Origin: a bacterium
GTDB taxonomy: Bacteria; Myxococcota_A; Bradymonadia; Bradymonadales; Bradymonadaceae
Reading direction: 5' to 3'
DNA: 64,000 nucleotides
Assembly (NCBI GenBank): GCA_030427705.1
Contig: JAUIBR010000021.1
Span: 46,761 to 110,760, forward strand
Made by a program: the position numbers and the translations under genes. How positions within the stretch are numbered: position 1 is the first letter of the stretch; the number at the start of each line of letters is the position of its first letter. This document shows positions 43,605 through 53,049 of the stretch, in pieces. The notes under the pieces were generated by a model. The model searched no databases. It was not told where the DNA came from and worked only from the letters and a program-made list of their open reading frames with translations.

Positions 43605-45521
43605 ATGGCGAGCGCACCGAAAACACCACATATCGAAGATTGGTCGGCTCAGAAGAGCCGCGCGACCTACCTCATTGAAGGATGGGGCGCACCGTACTTT
43701 CGCGTTTCCGATGGCGGCAACGTCATGGTTCGGCCCAACCCCGACAAAGATGTTGAGATCGACCTGTGTGAACTGACGGAACAGCTTCGCGGCCGCGGTC
43801 TCTCGTTCCCCGTGTTAATGCGATTCCCCGAGATTCTGAAGCATCGCATCCAGCTCATTAACGAGAGCTTTCAGAACGCCATCGAAGAATTCGGCTACCA
43901 AAATCGATACCGCGGTGTGTTTCCCATCAAGGTTAACCAACAGCGCCACCTGGTCGACGAGCTCGTGAGTGCTGGAAAGGAATGGCAGTTCGGACTTGAG
44001 GCAGGCTCAAAACCGGAGCTGCTGATTGCGCTAGCCGCTTTGAAGGAAGAAGGCGGTCTCATCATCTGCAATGGCTACAAGGATAAGGGTTTCATCGAAA
44101 CCGCCCTGATTGCCCAGCAGTTCAGCCACACCGTCGTCATCGTTATCGAGCGTCCCGCAGAACTCGAGATTGTTCTGGAAGCCGCAAAACGCCTGGGCGT
44201 CCGGCCTGCGATTGGCGTGCGCTGCAAGCTGGCTAGCAAGGGCATGGGGCGCTGGAAGGATTCGGCGGGCGATAAAGCCAAGTTCGGGCTGACGGCGGGC
44301 CAGATTCTGCGCACGGTTCAGAAGCTTCGCGAAGAAGACATGCTGGATTGTTTACGCCTGCTCCACTTCCACATCGGAAGCCAGGTTTCGGCGATTACAC
44401 CGTGGAAAAACGCGCTGCGCGAAGCCGGACACGTCTATTGTGAGCTCGTCAAACAAGGCGCTGCGATGGGCTTCCTCGACGTTGGTGGCGGCCTTGCCGT
44501 GGACTATGACGGGACGAACTCCAACGACGCCGCGAGCATGAACTACTCCGTTCAGGAGTATGCAAATGACGTCATCGACGGCATCAAGGAAGCCTGCGAC
44601 GCTAACCAAGTGGCGCACCCCACAGTCGTCAGCGAGAGCGGTCGCGCGCTCATCTCGTACCAGAGTATCCTGCTGTTCGAAGTTCTTGGCGAATCGGTAG
44701 AGCGCCAACTTCCGCACGCACCTGGCGACGATGCCGGACGTGCATGGAAGGACCTGTGGTATACGCACGAACACATCACGACCGACAATATTCGAGAATC
44801 GTGGCACGACTCACAGCAAGCGTTGAGCGAGGCCCGCACCGCATTCCGCCTAGGTTACGTTGGTCTCGATGAGCTCGCCGGCGTCGAAGCCCTGTTCTGG
44901 AGCTGCTGCGAAAAGATCGAATCCGCGGCGCGCACACGCGACGACGTCGATGACGAGATTGCCGCACTACAGAACATCGCGAGCAGCATTTACTACTGCA
45001 ATTTCTCGCTCTTCCAGAGTGCACCGGACATCTGGGCGATGGACCAGCAGTTCCCAATTATGCCGATTCATCGCTTGAACGAACGGCCGACCGTGAAAGC
45101 GCGACTGGCTGACCTCACCTGTGACAGCGACGGCATGATTTCATGCTTCATCGGCGAGGACGAGGCGTCGCCAGTGCTTGACTTGCATCCCATTTACGAC
45201 GGCGAGCCATACATCCTGGGCATGTTCCTGGTCGGCGCCTATCAAGAGATTCTGGGTGACCTGCACAACCTGTTTGGCGACACCCATGCTGTGCATATCC
45301 GGACCGATGAAGACGACTTCGAAATCGAAGAAATCATCAAGGGTGACACCATCGGAGACGTACTTCGGTACGTCCAATATGACCCCAAAGACATGATCGA
45401 CCGAGTCCGCAAACGCGCTGAGAGCAATCACCGCAAAGGTCGCATCACGCTCGAGCAACTGCGCGCATTCATGGGCCACTATGAAGACGCGATGCGCGGC
45501 TACACCTACCTCGACCCGTAG
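43605..45521 (+). CDS. speA: biosynthetic arginine decarboxylase
   Basis: A 638-residue PLP enzyme converting arginine to agmatine, the first step of polyamine synthesis. It is a fold III (alanine-racemase-like) barrel. Lys109 in GVFPIKVNQQ is the PLP lysine, and FGLEAGSKPEL, KASKGMGRW-like CKLASKGMGRW, HFHIGSQ and GGGLAVDYDG are family landmarks. The C-terminal half has LTCDSDG with the second active-site cysteine. The length is close to E. coli SpeA. No strong ribosome binding site precedes the ATG. Agmatine ureohydrolase or deiminase is not in the window. Confidence 0.95.
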   Translation: MASAPKTPHIEDWSAQKSRATYLIEGWGAPYFRVSDGGNVMVRPNPDKDVEIDLCELTEQLRGRGLSFPVLMRFPEILKHRIQLINESFQNAIEEFGYQNRYRGVFPIKVNQQRHLVDELVSAGKEWQFGLEAGSKPELLIALAALKEEGGLIICNGYKDKGFIETALIAQQFSHTVVIVIERPAELEIVLEAAKRLGVRPAIGVRCKLASKGMGRWKDSAGDKAKFGLTAGQILRTVQKLREEDMLDCLRLLHFHIGSQVSAITPWKNALREAGHVYCELVKQGAAMGFLDVGGGLAVDYDGTNSNDAASMNYSVQEYANDVIDGIKEACDANQVAHPTVVSESGRALISYQSILLFEVLGESVERQLPHAPGDDAGRAWKDLWYTHEHITTDNIRESWHDSQQALSEARTAFRLGYVGLDELAGVEALFWSCCEKIESAARTRDDVDDEIAALQNIASSIYYCNFSLFQSAPDIWAMDQQFPIMPIHRLNERPTVKARLADLTCDSDGMISCFIGEDEASPVLDLHPIYDGEPYILGMFLVGAYQEILGDLHNLFGDTHAVHIRTDEDDFEIEEIIKGDTIGDVLRYVQYDPKDMIDRVRKRAESNHRKGRITLEQLRAFMGHYEDAMRGYTYLDP

Positions 45522-45567
45522 CGCGCTTGTGTGATAGTTCCGTCGGAGCACAACGCAGGAGCGTCCC

Positions 45568-45969
45568 ATGCTCAAGAAATTCTTCGCTATTTTGCTGGTG
45601 TCGGCCGCATTCGGATGTGCCGACAAACCAGCACAATTGCCTTCCGCAGATATCGCGAATCGAAACGCGATGATGCTGGGCCGTGTCGATATCATCGTCT
45701 CTGACCGCGACCGAGCTGAGGCCACCAAAAAGACGTTGGGAGAAATCGCCGCGCTCGGTCAGGCGTATCGGGACGCGCAGCTCAAACGCCGAGAAGCGCT
45801 CGCGAAGATGGACGTTCCGCGCGACCAGTTCGAGGCCGCCGCCCGTGAGGTCTTTGCCGAAGAACACAAGATGCGGCGCGAGTACTTCGTGAAGTACGTG
45901 GACCTGCAGATGAAGTTTCGCGAGAGCGTCACACTTGAAGAATTCACCAAGCTTCAGGAGGTCAACTAA
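45568..45969 (+). CDS. small coiled-coil lipoprotein
   Basis: A 133-residue lipoprotein (MLKKFFAILLVSAAFGC, Cys17; CAGGAG before the ATG). The mature part is almost entirely helical with heptad-like charge patterns (ATKKTLGEIAALGQAYRDAQLKRREALAKM...). It is the first gene of a three-gene envelope operon: its TAA overlaps the next ATG, and the third gene encodes a predicted barrel protein. The role is unknown. Confidence 0.78.
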   Translation: MLKKFFAILLVSAAFGCADKPAQLPSADIANRNAMMLGRVDIIVSDRDRAEATKKTLGEIAALGQAYRDAQLKRREALAKMDVPRDQFEAAAREVFAEEHKMRREYFVKYVDLQMKFRESVTLEEFTKLQEVN

Positions 45970-46367
45970 TGTTGTGGGCACTTCTGGCAACGGCGATCAT
46001 GGCGCTCTCCGGCGAAGGCGACGACACGGTCTACTTCGAAGCGTTTGACGATGCGATGACGAAAGCCATCACCGAGATCATCAAGGATGAGGCTCGAAAG
46101 CAGCAGGCACTGCAAGCACTTTCCCGATTAGAATCCGGGTTCATCGACCACCGCAAGGGTCTTGAGAAATCGACGTCGTGCATGAGTGCAGTGGACCAGA
46201 AATACAACGCCACCCCGGCAGACTACGCCCGCTGCGCAACGACCTCCGATGTGCATTGGACCAACGCCACAGACAACTTCGTCACGACGACGGCAGAGCT
46301 GCAAAACGCATTCAGTGACACCGAATGGCAACAATTCGAAGCCAAAGTGAAGGAGGAAGTGAAATGA
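45969..46367 (+). CDS. small exported protein of the same envelope operon
   Basis: A 132-residue protein with a short signal peptide (MLWALLATAIMALSGEG) and a helical mature part containing two cysteines (SCMSAVDQ, ARCATTSD) that may form one disulfide. GGAGG lies nine bases before the ATG. It overlaps the preceding and following genes by 1 and 4 bases. The family is not recognised. Confidence 0.75.
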   Translation: MLWALLATAIMALSGEGDDTVYFEAFDDAMTKAITEIIKDEARKQQALQALSRLESGFIDHRKGLEKSTSCMSAVDQKYNATPADYARCATTSDVHWTNATDNFVTTTAELQNAFSDTEWQQFEAKVKEEVK

Positions 46368-47203
46368 AAAAGTCGCTTCTCGTCTTCGCCCTATTGTCGT
46401 TGTTGACCGCCGATGCTGCCGCGTTTGACCGAGCCCCCGGAATTCAAGGTGTCTACGCAAATCGCCACCTGACCCAAGCCCGCAATAGCATCTCGACCAT
46501 CCTGGGGCCGCATCACGCCTCCACATTGGGCGGCCGCTATCACGCCCGCGTCGTTGATGGTGGCTGGCAGTTCAACCGCAACGTCATCTCGGTCGAGGGC
46601 GCGCCATCGTTTGAGGGCGAGAACTCCCAGACGATGTACGCAGGGGTGATGTTTGGCATCTTCGAAGATTGGGAAGCCGGCGCGTACTTCCTCTCGTTCG
46701 AGCTTTCGCCCGACTTCGAGTACAGCAATATCCCGGTGTTCATCACCAAATCATTCATGTCCGAGAACTTCGATGCCGGCGTTCGATTGGGATTACTGAC
46801 CGGCGATTGGGCCCTAAATCCGGGCGTTCCGTTTGTCTGGCGAGCCTCGAAATGGGGGCGGTTGGAAGGCGGAACGTTTGTGCCCATCACGTTCGACGAC
46901 GATGAAACTCTGGTCGGGTCGAACACCGTCGTTCGATACATGCATAACATCACGCCGAATATCTACGCCGGCGCGGAGGTCTCGTTCTTCGCGCCCGAAT
47001 TCAACTCGCTGACGGACAGTTTCTCGGTTCCTGTCGGATTCATGGCGGGATATACGCTACCATTTGGTAAAAGAATCCTAGAGTTTGGCGCCAGCTTCTA
47101 CTGGGACCAATTGCTCTTTGAAGGCGTGGCCGGCGCGGAAGTGCTCCAGGTCGAGGACTTTCGAATCAACGCGGGTGTTACGATGCGTCAGATGGTCTTC
47201 TAG
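46364..47203 (+). CDS. predicted outer-membrane beta-barrel protein
   Basis: A 279-residue protein with a signal peptide (MKKSLLVFALLSLLTADAAA) and about ten to twelve amphipathic strands with aromatic girdles (TMYAGVMFGIFEDWEAGAYFLSFEL, RILEFGASFYWDQLLF). It ends in RQMVF, a C-terminal Phe typical of BAM substrates. It is the third gene of the envelope operon with the two small exported proteins, which could be its periplasmic partners (inference). Confidence 0.8.
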   Translation: MKKSLLVFALLSLLTADAAAFDRAPGIQGVYANRHLTQARNSISTILGPHHASTLGGRYHARVVDGGWQFNRNVISVEGAPSFEGENSQTMYAGVMFGIFEDWEAGAYFLSFELSPDFEYSNIPVFITKSFMSENFDAGVRLGLLTGDWALNPGVPFVWRASKWGRLEGGTFVPITFDDDETLVGSNTVVRYMHNITPNIYAGAEVSFFAPEFNSLTDSFSVPVGFMAGYTLPFGKRILEFGASFYWDQLLFEGVAGAEVLQVEDFRINAGVTMRQMVF

Positions 47204-47225
47204 GCCACATAGTTTGGAACTTGTT

Positions 47226-48668
47226 GTGAAACGATTGTTACCATTACTCTCCGTCGCCATTCTGGGCTGCAGCGAATCCTCCGAATCTCCCCAGAACGAT
47301 GCTGGTGTGGACCTCGCTGAAGATGTTGGCAGCGATTTGACGACCGACATGGCCACAGAAGACATGGCGCCACCCGGCCCGTATGTCGTCGAGAAATCGC
47401 AGGTGGTTACTAGCGAACTCGGCACGCGCCGAGGCTACCGCGTTGCCCGCGGCATTATTCATGCGCATGCGGTGCATTCGCATGACGCTTGTGATGGCGA
47501 ACCCGAGGTCGACGGCCAGCCAAACGAGCCGTGTTTACAAGACTTCCGCGACGCCATCTGTATCACCAAACAGGATTTCGTGTTCATGACAGACCACGAA
47601 GAGCTCGCGTCTGAAAAAGACTTCGACACCTTGCTGATGATCCGCGGTGACGATGAAACGATGTCAGAAAATAACATCGTTATCGCAAACCAAATGGCGT
47701 GCGATGATGGATTTCGACCACTCCTAATGCCGGGTGGAGAGTTCGGTACGATGCCGGTTGGGATGACCCGCCATATCGACGGCACAATCGCTGAACGAAC
47801 AGCCATCTACGAACAAGAAACGCCCGAAGCAGTCGCCGCGCTGAAAGACGTTGGCGCGGTAGTTCTGCAGGCACACGCCGAATCCCGATCGCTAGACGAG
47901 CTACGCGACCTCAACCTCGACGGCTTCGAAGTCTACCAACTGCACGCAAATGTTGACCCAACGATCCGCCAAGAGTTTCTTGGGCTCTCGGGAGCTGGGT
48001 GGGCGGAAAATGCCGGTCCCTTCATCCGTCGCCAGGCCACGCCGGACCTGGTGTTCCTGAGTTTCTTTTCCGCAAATCAACCGTCGCTATCCCGCTTCGA
48101 CACGCTGGTTTCCGAAGGCCAAAAACTCGTTGGAACCGGAGGCACAGACTGCCACCAAAACGTGGCGAATCTTGACCTCGGCGACGGCGAGCGCATGGAC
48201 TCGTATCGGCGGATGATGCGGTGGTTTTCGAACCATCTGTTGGTTCCAGAGGTTACCCCAACGAACCTGAAAGAGGCGCTTCGCGACGGCCGGCTCTATA
48301 TCGCGTTCGAGGTCTTGGGAACGCCCCAAGGCTTTGATTACCGGGCCGAAGCAGCAGGCGAAACGGCAGAGATTGGCGGAACGGTCCGCTTGTCCGACAG
48401 CCCGACGCTCTACTTGGACAAGCCCACGGTGCATGCCTATGGGGCTGTGCCGACGACTCAGAAGATTCTAAAAATTGAAGCGACTGGTGCTGTCGTGGTC
48501 GCTACCGGAGAAGATGCGCTTGAGTTTCGGCCGAGCGAAACCGGCGCCTATCGCGCGGTCGTGGAAATCCAACCCACGCACCTGACTGATGCGCTTGGCC
48601 CAGATGCACAAGAGTTTGCTGAACGCACGTACGAGTGGGTTTGGGCGAATCCAATCTACGTGGAGTAG
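47226..48668 (+). CDS. PHP-domain metal-dependent phosphoesterase-like lipoprotein
   Basis: A 480-residue lipoprotein (GTG start; MKRLLPLLSVAILGC, Cys15) with a DMATEDM linker. The PHP metal motifs are H79-x-H81 (IIHAHAVHSH), D123-H124 (FMTDHEE), QAHAES in the middle, and GTDCH toward the C-terminal third, in the right order for a trinuclear metal site. PHP proteins cleave phosphoesters. Secreted versions are common in this bacterial group. A C-terminal beta-sandwich (about 370-480) is present. The downstream permease pseudogene begins 2 bases later, so the two were an operon. Confidence 0.87.
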   Translation: MKRLLPLLSVAILGCSESSESPQNDAGVDLAEDVGSDLTTDMATEDMAPPGPYVVEKSQVVTSELGTRRGYRVARGIIHAHAVHSHDACDGEPEVDGQPNEPCLQDFRDAICITKQDFVFMTDHEELASEKDFDTLLMIRGDDETMSENNIVIANQMACDDGFRPLLMPGGEFGTMPVGMTRHIDGTIAERTAIYEQETPEAVAALKDVGAVVLQAHAESRSLDELRDLNLDGFEVYQLHANVDPTIRQEFLGLSGAGWAENAGPFIRRQATPDLVFLSFFSANQPSLSRFDTLVSEGQKLVGTGGTDCHQNVANLDLGDGERMDSYRRMMRWFSNHLLVPEVTPTNLKEALRDGRLYIAFEVLGTPQGFDYRAEAAGETAEIGGTVRLSDSPTLYLDKPTVHAYGAVPTTQKILKIEATGAVVVATGEDALEFRPSETGAYRAVVEIQPTHLTDALGPDAQEFAERTYEWVWANPIYVE

Positions 48669-48670
48669 TG

Positions 48671-49894
48671 ATGCAAGATACGCCTCCAATGTCAGCTCGC
48701 GAGTTCATGGACGCGGTTATCCGGCTCGCCCTGATCGCGCTGTTGATCATGCTTTGCTGGCGAGTGATGTCGCCGTTCATCAACCTCGTCATCTGGTCCG
48801 TGACCGCGGCCATTGCGTTGTATCCTGCGCATCAAGCCATCGCCAAGCGGGCTGCCAACAAGCAGGGTCTGGCGTCGACCATCCTGCTTGGGGCAATGTT
48901 CCTGATGTTCGGGGCTCCAACCGCGATGTTGGCTAGCTCGCTCGTGACGACCGTACAAGGCGTGGAAACTCGATACGAGAACGGTGAACTGCACGTTCCC
49001 TAAGTCGATCCACGCGTGGCAGACCTGTCAATCGTCGGCGACAAGCTCTTTGAATCTTGGACCACCGCACGGGACAACTTTCCGGCGTTCCTTGAAGCCC
49101 ACCAATCAACGTTGGGCAACCTGGCGTCATCTGCGCTTAGTACGATCGGAAACACCGCCATTGGGCTACTAATGCTCATCATCGCGTTCATTGTCGCCGG
49201 TGTCTTCATGGCCTACGGCGACCTTGGAAGACGGGCATCGGGCAAACTGCTTCGGCGAATCGTGGGTCCCGACAGAGGTCCCAAGCTGCAGAAGCTGGCG
49301 GTCGCTACAGTGCGTTCGGTGGCGCTTGGAGTACTGGGCGTCGCCGCGATTCAAGCGTTGTTGGTTGGGGTCGGGTTGGCATTCGCAGATGTGCCTGGCG
49401 CTGGTATCTGGGCCATCGTGACTTTGGTTGTCGCGGTCATCCAAGTTCCACTACTGGTCATTACAATTCCTGCGATCGCGTACATCTGGTCGGGCGATGG
49501 TGGGACTGCAATGAACGTCGTCTGGACCGTCTACCTGCTGCTGGCGGGCTTGGCGGACAACGTACTCAAACCCATGTTCTTGGGTCGAGGGGTCGAGGCG
49601 CCGATGCCTGTCATCTTGATTGGCGCACTCGGCGGAATGGCCTCCGCCGGCATCATCGGCCTCTTCGCAGGCGCTGTTCTATTGACGGTGTTCTATGAAG
49701 TGTTCATGGCGTGGGTCGCCGAAGAGCACGACGAAGAAGAGCAACCCCTTACTCGAGGGTTGACCCAGACACCTGCGGGTCGCCATTCGCCAACACAAAG
49801 ATGCCCGGGTAGCCGTCTGTCTCGAAGCCCATGCTGGGGTTGTTGGACAGCGTCGAGTCTTGAATGCGAAGCGTGCCGCTTCGATCGTTACTGA
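48671..49894 (+). pseudogene. AI-2E-family permease interrupted by an in-frame stop
   Basis: The frame starts at ATG 48671 and shows an AI-2E-type permease N-terminus (two hydrophobic hairpins: VIRLALIALLIMLCWRVMSPFINLVIWSVTAAIALYP). At 49001-49003 it meets TAA after GELHVP. Reading continues in the same frame as VDPRVADLSIVGDKLFESW, the expected continuation, then four more membrane segments to WVAEEHDEEEQ (about 49744). The last 50 codons run antisense into the neighbouring gene, suggesting loss of the original stop as well. The two halves could still be translated separately (GTG at 49016), but a functional transporter is doubtful. Confidence 0.82.
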
Positions 49895-50846
49895 CGAAGA
49901 AGATTGCTCCGCCGCCTTCGTTGGCAGTGTTATTCTCGATAACTGTGCCACACAGTGACAACGTAAAGGTGTTGCCGTCATTGTAGATAGCGCCACCGCT
50001 GCCGCCACCTGGCGTGCCGTCACGGGCAGGGTTTGCGCCGTTCCCGATGGCTCGGTTATGGGTGAACACGCTATTGATGACCGTGTAGGAGGTGCCGATG
50101 CTGCTTAGGCCTCCGCCGTTTGAGCACACGTTTGCCAACTCTTCGCTGCCGCCGAATGTGCTGTTCACCACAAACACTTCACCGCCGTTGTACTGGCTCA
50201 AGACGCGAACTGCCGCGCCTCCAACATCAGGGCCGTTCTCTTCGCAACGATTGCCAAAGAAGCGGCTGTTGATGATTTTGACGCGCCCTCCCCTGACAAA
50301 AATTGCCCCACCGCCGTCTGGGTCTTCGCCCGTCGAGTTGCCGTTCACAAAGGTCATGTTCTGGATAGTCAGACGCGGATGGTCCTGATTCTGGCACATA
50401 TCCGTCGTCCACTTTTGCGCCTGGTCACACGTATTCATGTAAAGAATTCGGCGCTGCCCCTGTCCGTCTAGCGTAACCATCCCACCGCCATCGATGACAA
50501 TCTCAGGCCCGGTGTCGTTGACGACCTTCGCCGTCGCACTCATCGGAATGATGACAGGGTCCGACCCACAGTTGAACGTGATGACGCCGCCGCCAGCGAC
50601 CGCTTGAACCACTGCATCACTGGTGCAGCTGGCCGCCGTCCCGTCACCGACCACAGTCGTGGGACTGGTGACATCGGACGGTCCAGCCTCGGCCGGCACG
50701 TTGCAGTTGCCGTCCGGATTGCCCGCCGCCGGGCCATCGGTAGGGTCGGCGAGCGGGTTGTCGAAGTTGTTGGCTGACGACTCCTCGTCGGATGATGAGC
50801 AGGCGCAGACGAACAGCAAGAGCACGATGAGGTTTCTGAATTTCAT
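49749..50846 (-). CDS. parallel beta-helix lipoprotein
   Basis: A 365-residue lipoprotein (MKFRNLIVLLLFVCAC, Cys16). The frame extends further upstream through the family C repeats, but this is the only sensible start. Repeated turns of the form LTIQNMTFVNGNSTGEDPDGGGAIFVRGGRVKIINSRFFGNRC and IENNTANEGGGAIFFVSNDRSGTLRIQDSTLSNN are typical right-handed beta-helix rungs (Pbp-like, PbH1). It probably binds or cleaves polysaccharide, or is structural. Its 3' end overlaps the read-through part of the permease pseudogene by 146 bases. Confidence 0.83.
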   Translation of the reverse strand: MKFRNLIVLLLFVCACSSSDEESSANNFDNPLADPTDGPAAGNPDGNCNVPAEAGPSDVTSPTTVVGDGTAASCTSDAVVQAVAGGGVITFNCGSDPVIIPMSATAKVVNDTGPEIVIDGGGMVTLDGQGQRRILYMNTCDQAQKWTTDMCQNQDHPRLTIQNMTFVNGNSTGEDPDGGGAIFVRGGRVKIINSRFFGNRCEENGPDVGGAAVRVLSQYNGGEVFVVNSTFGGSEELANVCSNGGGLSSIGTSYTVINSVFTHNRAIGNGANPARDGTPGGGSGGAIYNDGNTFTLSLCGTVIENNTANEGGGAIFFVSNDRSGTLRIQDSTLSNNPSMGFETDGYPGIFVLANGDPQVSGSTLE

Positions 50847-50865
50847 GTAACCAGTATACACCATC

Positions 50866-50980
50866 GGTTCTTGGTTCTTGGTAGTTAGTTCTTGGTTGAT
50901 TCTTGCAGACCAAGAATTGAGAACGAAAAACCAAGAACCAAGAACCAAAAACCAATTACCGATTACCGATTACCGATTAC
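50866..50980. repeat. GGTTCTTGG inverted repeat plus ATTACCG tandem repeat (family C)
   Basis: GGTTCTTGGTTCTTGG at 50866-50881 and its exact reverse complement at 50931-50946 can form a 16-base stem around a 49-base loop. Partial copies lie in the loop. About four tandem copies of the 7-base ATTACCG follow (about 50955-50980). The block fills the space between divergent genes at 50846 and 51025. The same 16-mer is at 14236. Confidence 0.78.
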
Positions 50981-51024
50981 CAACTACCAAGCTATAGTCA
51001 CGCCGTCTCAAACGACCGATAGCC

Positions 51025-53049
51025 ATGACCCGACCGTACTACCTCGACTTCACGTCCAAACCACTACTCGACGAAATCGCACGCGATGCGACCGATGTGC
51101 CAGCCGTTCCTGGCCTGAAAGTTGCGGCCGGACTGCGAGACGAATTCGCGGACATTTTGACGGACGACGCACTGGCCTTCCTTGTCGAGCTCGCCGGGAA
51201 AACCCGGGATTCGTTGGACGCATTGCACCATCAACGCAAGGTCGACCGCGCGTTCATCGACGAGCGCACCAAAGCTCACGTCGAGCACAACGCAGACATC
51301 GAGTTCACCTCGCCCGACTACCGATCGGTGATTGGCGAGAAGGACGAAAATGGCCGGATGTTGGTTGGACCGCTGCCTGAATCTGAGCCGCGCCTGGTCG
51401 CCGTGCCTGCGTTTCTGGTTGGGTACCATGTGACCCTGTTCGGCCCGCCGGATTCAGCGAAGCTCTCGATCAACGCGATGAACGCGATTCACCGGGTTCC
51501 TGCCGCCGAGCCCCCAATCGTGTCGGAGCTCGTCGACCAATGCGATCAGGTTGCACGCTGGGGAGCGGACAACGAAGACTCGAAGACGCCCATCATGCGC
51601 AATCTTCTGGCAGCGACGCGCAACCTCAAAGGCTGCTTGGACCGCACGCTCACGTTCCATGATGAACGTCGCGGCAAAGACTACGCGTTGGCCAATGACC
51701 GTCTCTCGATTCCCATCAAACGGTTCCCGGGTCTGGCGATTCCTGACATCAATCACCTGCTAGACGGCGAGCCGTTGCCGCTGCACCTCGTGGATTTTGG
51801 GCTGCATCTGTTCCACAACCGGCACAACGCAGAAGCGTTGGTCTTCTATGTTCCGAAGCTCGAAAACGAAGAAGAAGCGACGTACCTGAAGGACCTCATC
51901 GCCACTGCTGAAGGCATGATCAAGGCGATTGAGCCGGCCTACAAACTTGGGACCGTGAAGCTCTTTGTCGTGTTCGAGAATCCTCGCGCCATCTTCCGTA
52001 TCCGCGAGATGGCGAACGCGCTCCACCCACACTTTGTGGGTGGAAGCCTGGGGTGGCATGACTTCCTGGGCTCGACCGCGCGTCTGTTTCGACACGACCC
52101 TCGCTACCGCATTCCGGTGAAGGCCGACCCGAATATCGTCATCAATCACATCCGTGAATCGCACCGCATCCTTGTTGATGCCGTCCATCCTGCGGGAGGA
52201 ATCGCGATTGGCGGTATGTACGGTGTGCTCTTCGAAGACGGTAATCCAAAATCGTACGAAGTCAGCATGGTCGGGTTCATCAAAGATGTCGTCACGCAGA
52301 TGAAACGTGGCTTGGACGGCTTCTGGGTCGCCCACCCCGACTTCGTCCGCATCGGCATCGCGATCGTTCACGCATGGCGCCTGCGCGAGGCTGGTGACAA
52401 GGACACCTTCAACACGTTGGTCGAGGCGCTTGTCCCAAGTGAAACCGAGCGCTCACCGTTGATGGAATTCGTAAACGGCGAAGATGTCCCCGGACTGAAG
52501 AAGTCTGACCCGCTCTACCCACGCGCCGTGCTTGCCGCGACATTGGAAGAGTCGGACGTCATCCCAAACAACCATCCAGATGAAGTCCAGTACAACGTCT
52601 TCCAAGCCCTGCAGTACATTGCGGATTGGTTACGCGGAAACGGCTGTGTCGCGCTGCCCGCCGCGATGACAAATGCAAGCGGCGAGTCAGTTTTCGTTCG
52701 AATCATGGACGATTTGGCGACGACCGAGCGCAGCCGATGGGAGTTGTGGGCCGAGATCAACCACGGGCGATTCGCGGTCGACCGCTTCACGTCTATGGTT
52801 GACGACGAGCTGGCATTTATCAAAGCGGGGCAAGACGCGCCGGATCACAGAATCCAAGTCCATTGGACCGAAGAGACCGCAAAATGGTATCCGATTGCCG
52901 CGAAGCTGTTGAAGCAATTGGTCTTGGAGAAGGAACCTCCCGAATTCGCGACCGAGCTTCTGCTTCCGTTCACAACCGACGTGATTCGAGACTCTGACGA
53001 CCCATGGGCAACCGCATGTGCGCTTTGCCCGGAGAAGTACCATGGCTGA
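51025..53049 (+). CDS. malate synthase-superfamily protein, diverged
   Basis: A 674-residue protein with the malate synthase A barrel: LVDFGLHLFHN (256-265), FYVPKLENEEEA, FVVFENPRAIFRIREM with the presumed Mg ligand Glu318, GSLGWHDFLG with Asp346, AIGGMYG (395-400), DGFWVAHPDFV, and MDDLATTERSRWELWAEINHG with Asp563 at the place of the catalytic base. In typical enzymes the segment reads GRWDY. Here the Arg position is Trp (GWHDF). The protein is also longer than classical malate synthase A (about 530). It may condense acetyl-CoA or another acyl-CoA with a keto acid, but the substrate is uncertain. It overlaps the DUF1015 gene by 8 bases. Confidence 0.8.
   Translation: MTRPYYLDFTSKPLLDEIARDATDVPAVPGLKVAAGLRDEFADILTDDALAFLVELAGKTRDSLDALHHQRKVDRAFIDERTKAHVEHNADIEFTSPDYRSVIGEKDENGRMLVGPLPESEPRLVAVPAFLVGYHVTLFGPPDSAKLSINAMNAIHRVPAAEPPIVSELVDQCDQVARWGADNEDSKTPIMRNLLAATRNLKGCLDRTLTFHDERRGKDYALANDRLSIPIKRFPGLAIPDINHLLDGEPLPLHLVDFGLHLFHNRHNAEALVFYVPKLENEEEATYLKDLIATAEGMIKAIEPAYKLGTVKLFVVFENPRAIFRIREMANALHPHFVGGSLGWHDFLGSTARLFRHDPRYRIPVKADPNIVINHIRESHRILVDAVHPAGGIAIGGMYGVLFEDGNPKSYEVSMVGFIKDVVTQMKRGLDGFWVAHPDFVRIGIAIVHAWRLREAGDKDTFNTLVEALVPSETERSPLMEFVNGEDVPGLKKSDPLYPRAVLAATLEESDVIPNNHPDEVQYNVFQALQYIADWLRGNGCVALPAAMTNASGESVFVRIMDDLATTERSRWELWAEINHGRFAVDRFTSMVDDELAFIKAGQDAPDHRIQVHWTEETAKWYPIAAKLLKQLVLEKEPPEFATELLLPFTTDVIRDSDDPWATACALCPEKYHG

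Noticed and set aside
48671..49894. Two separate genes for the AI-2E permease halves
   Set aside because: Both halves are in the same frame and join exactly at the expected point of one family domain. A single interrupted gene is simpler.
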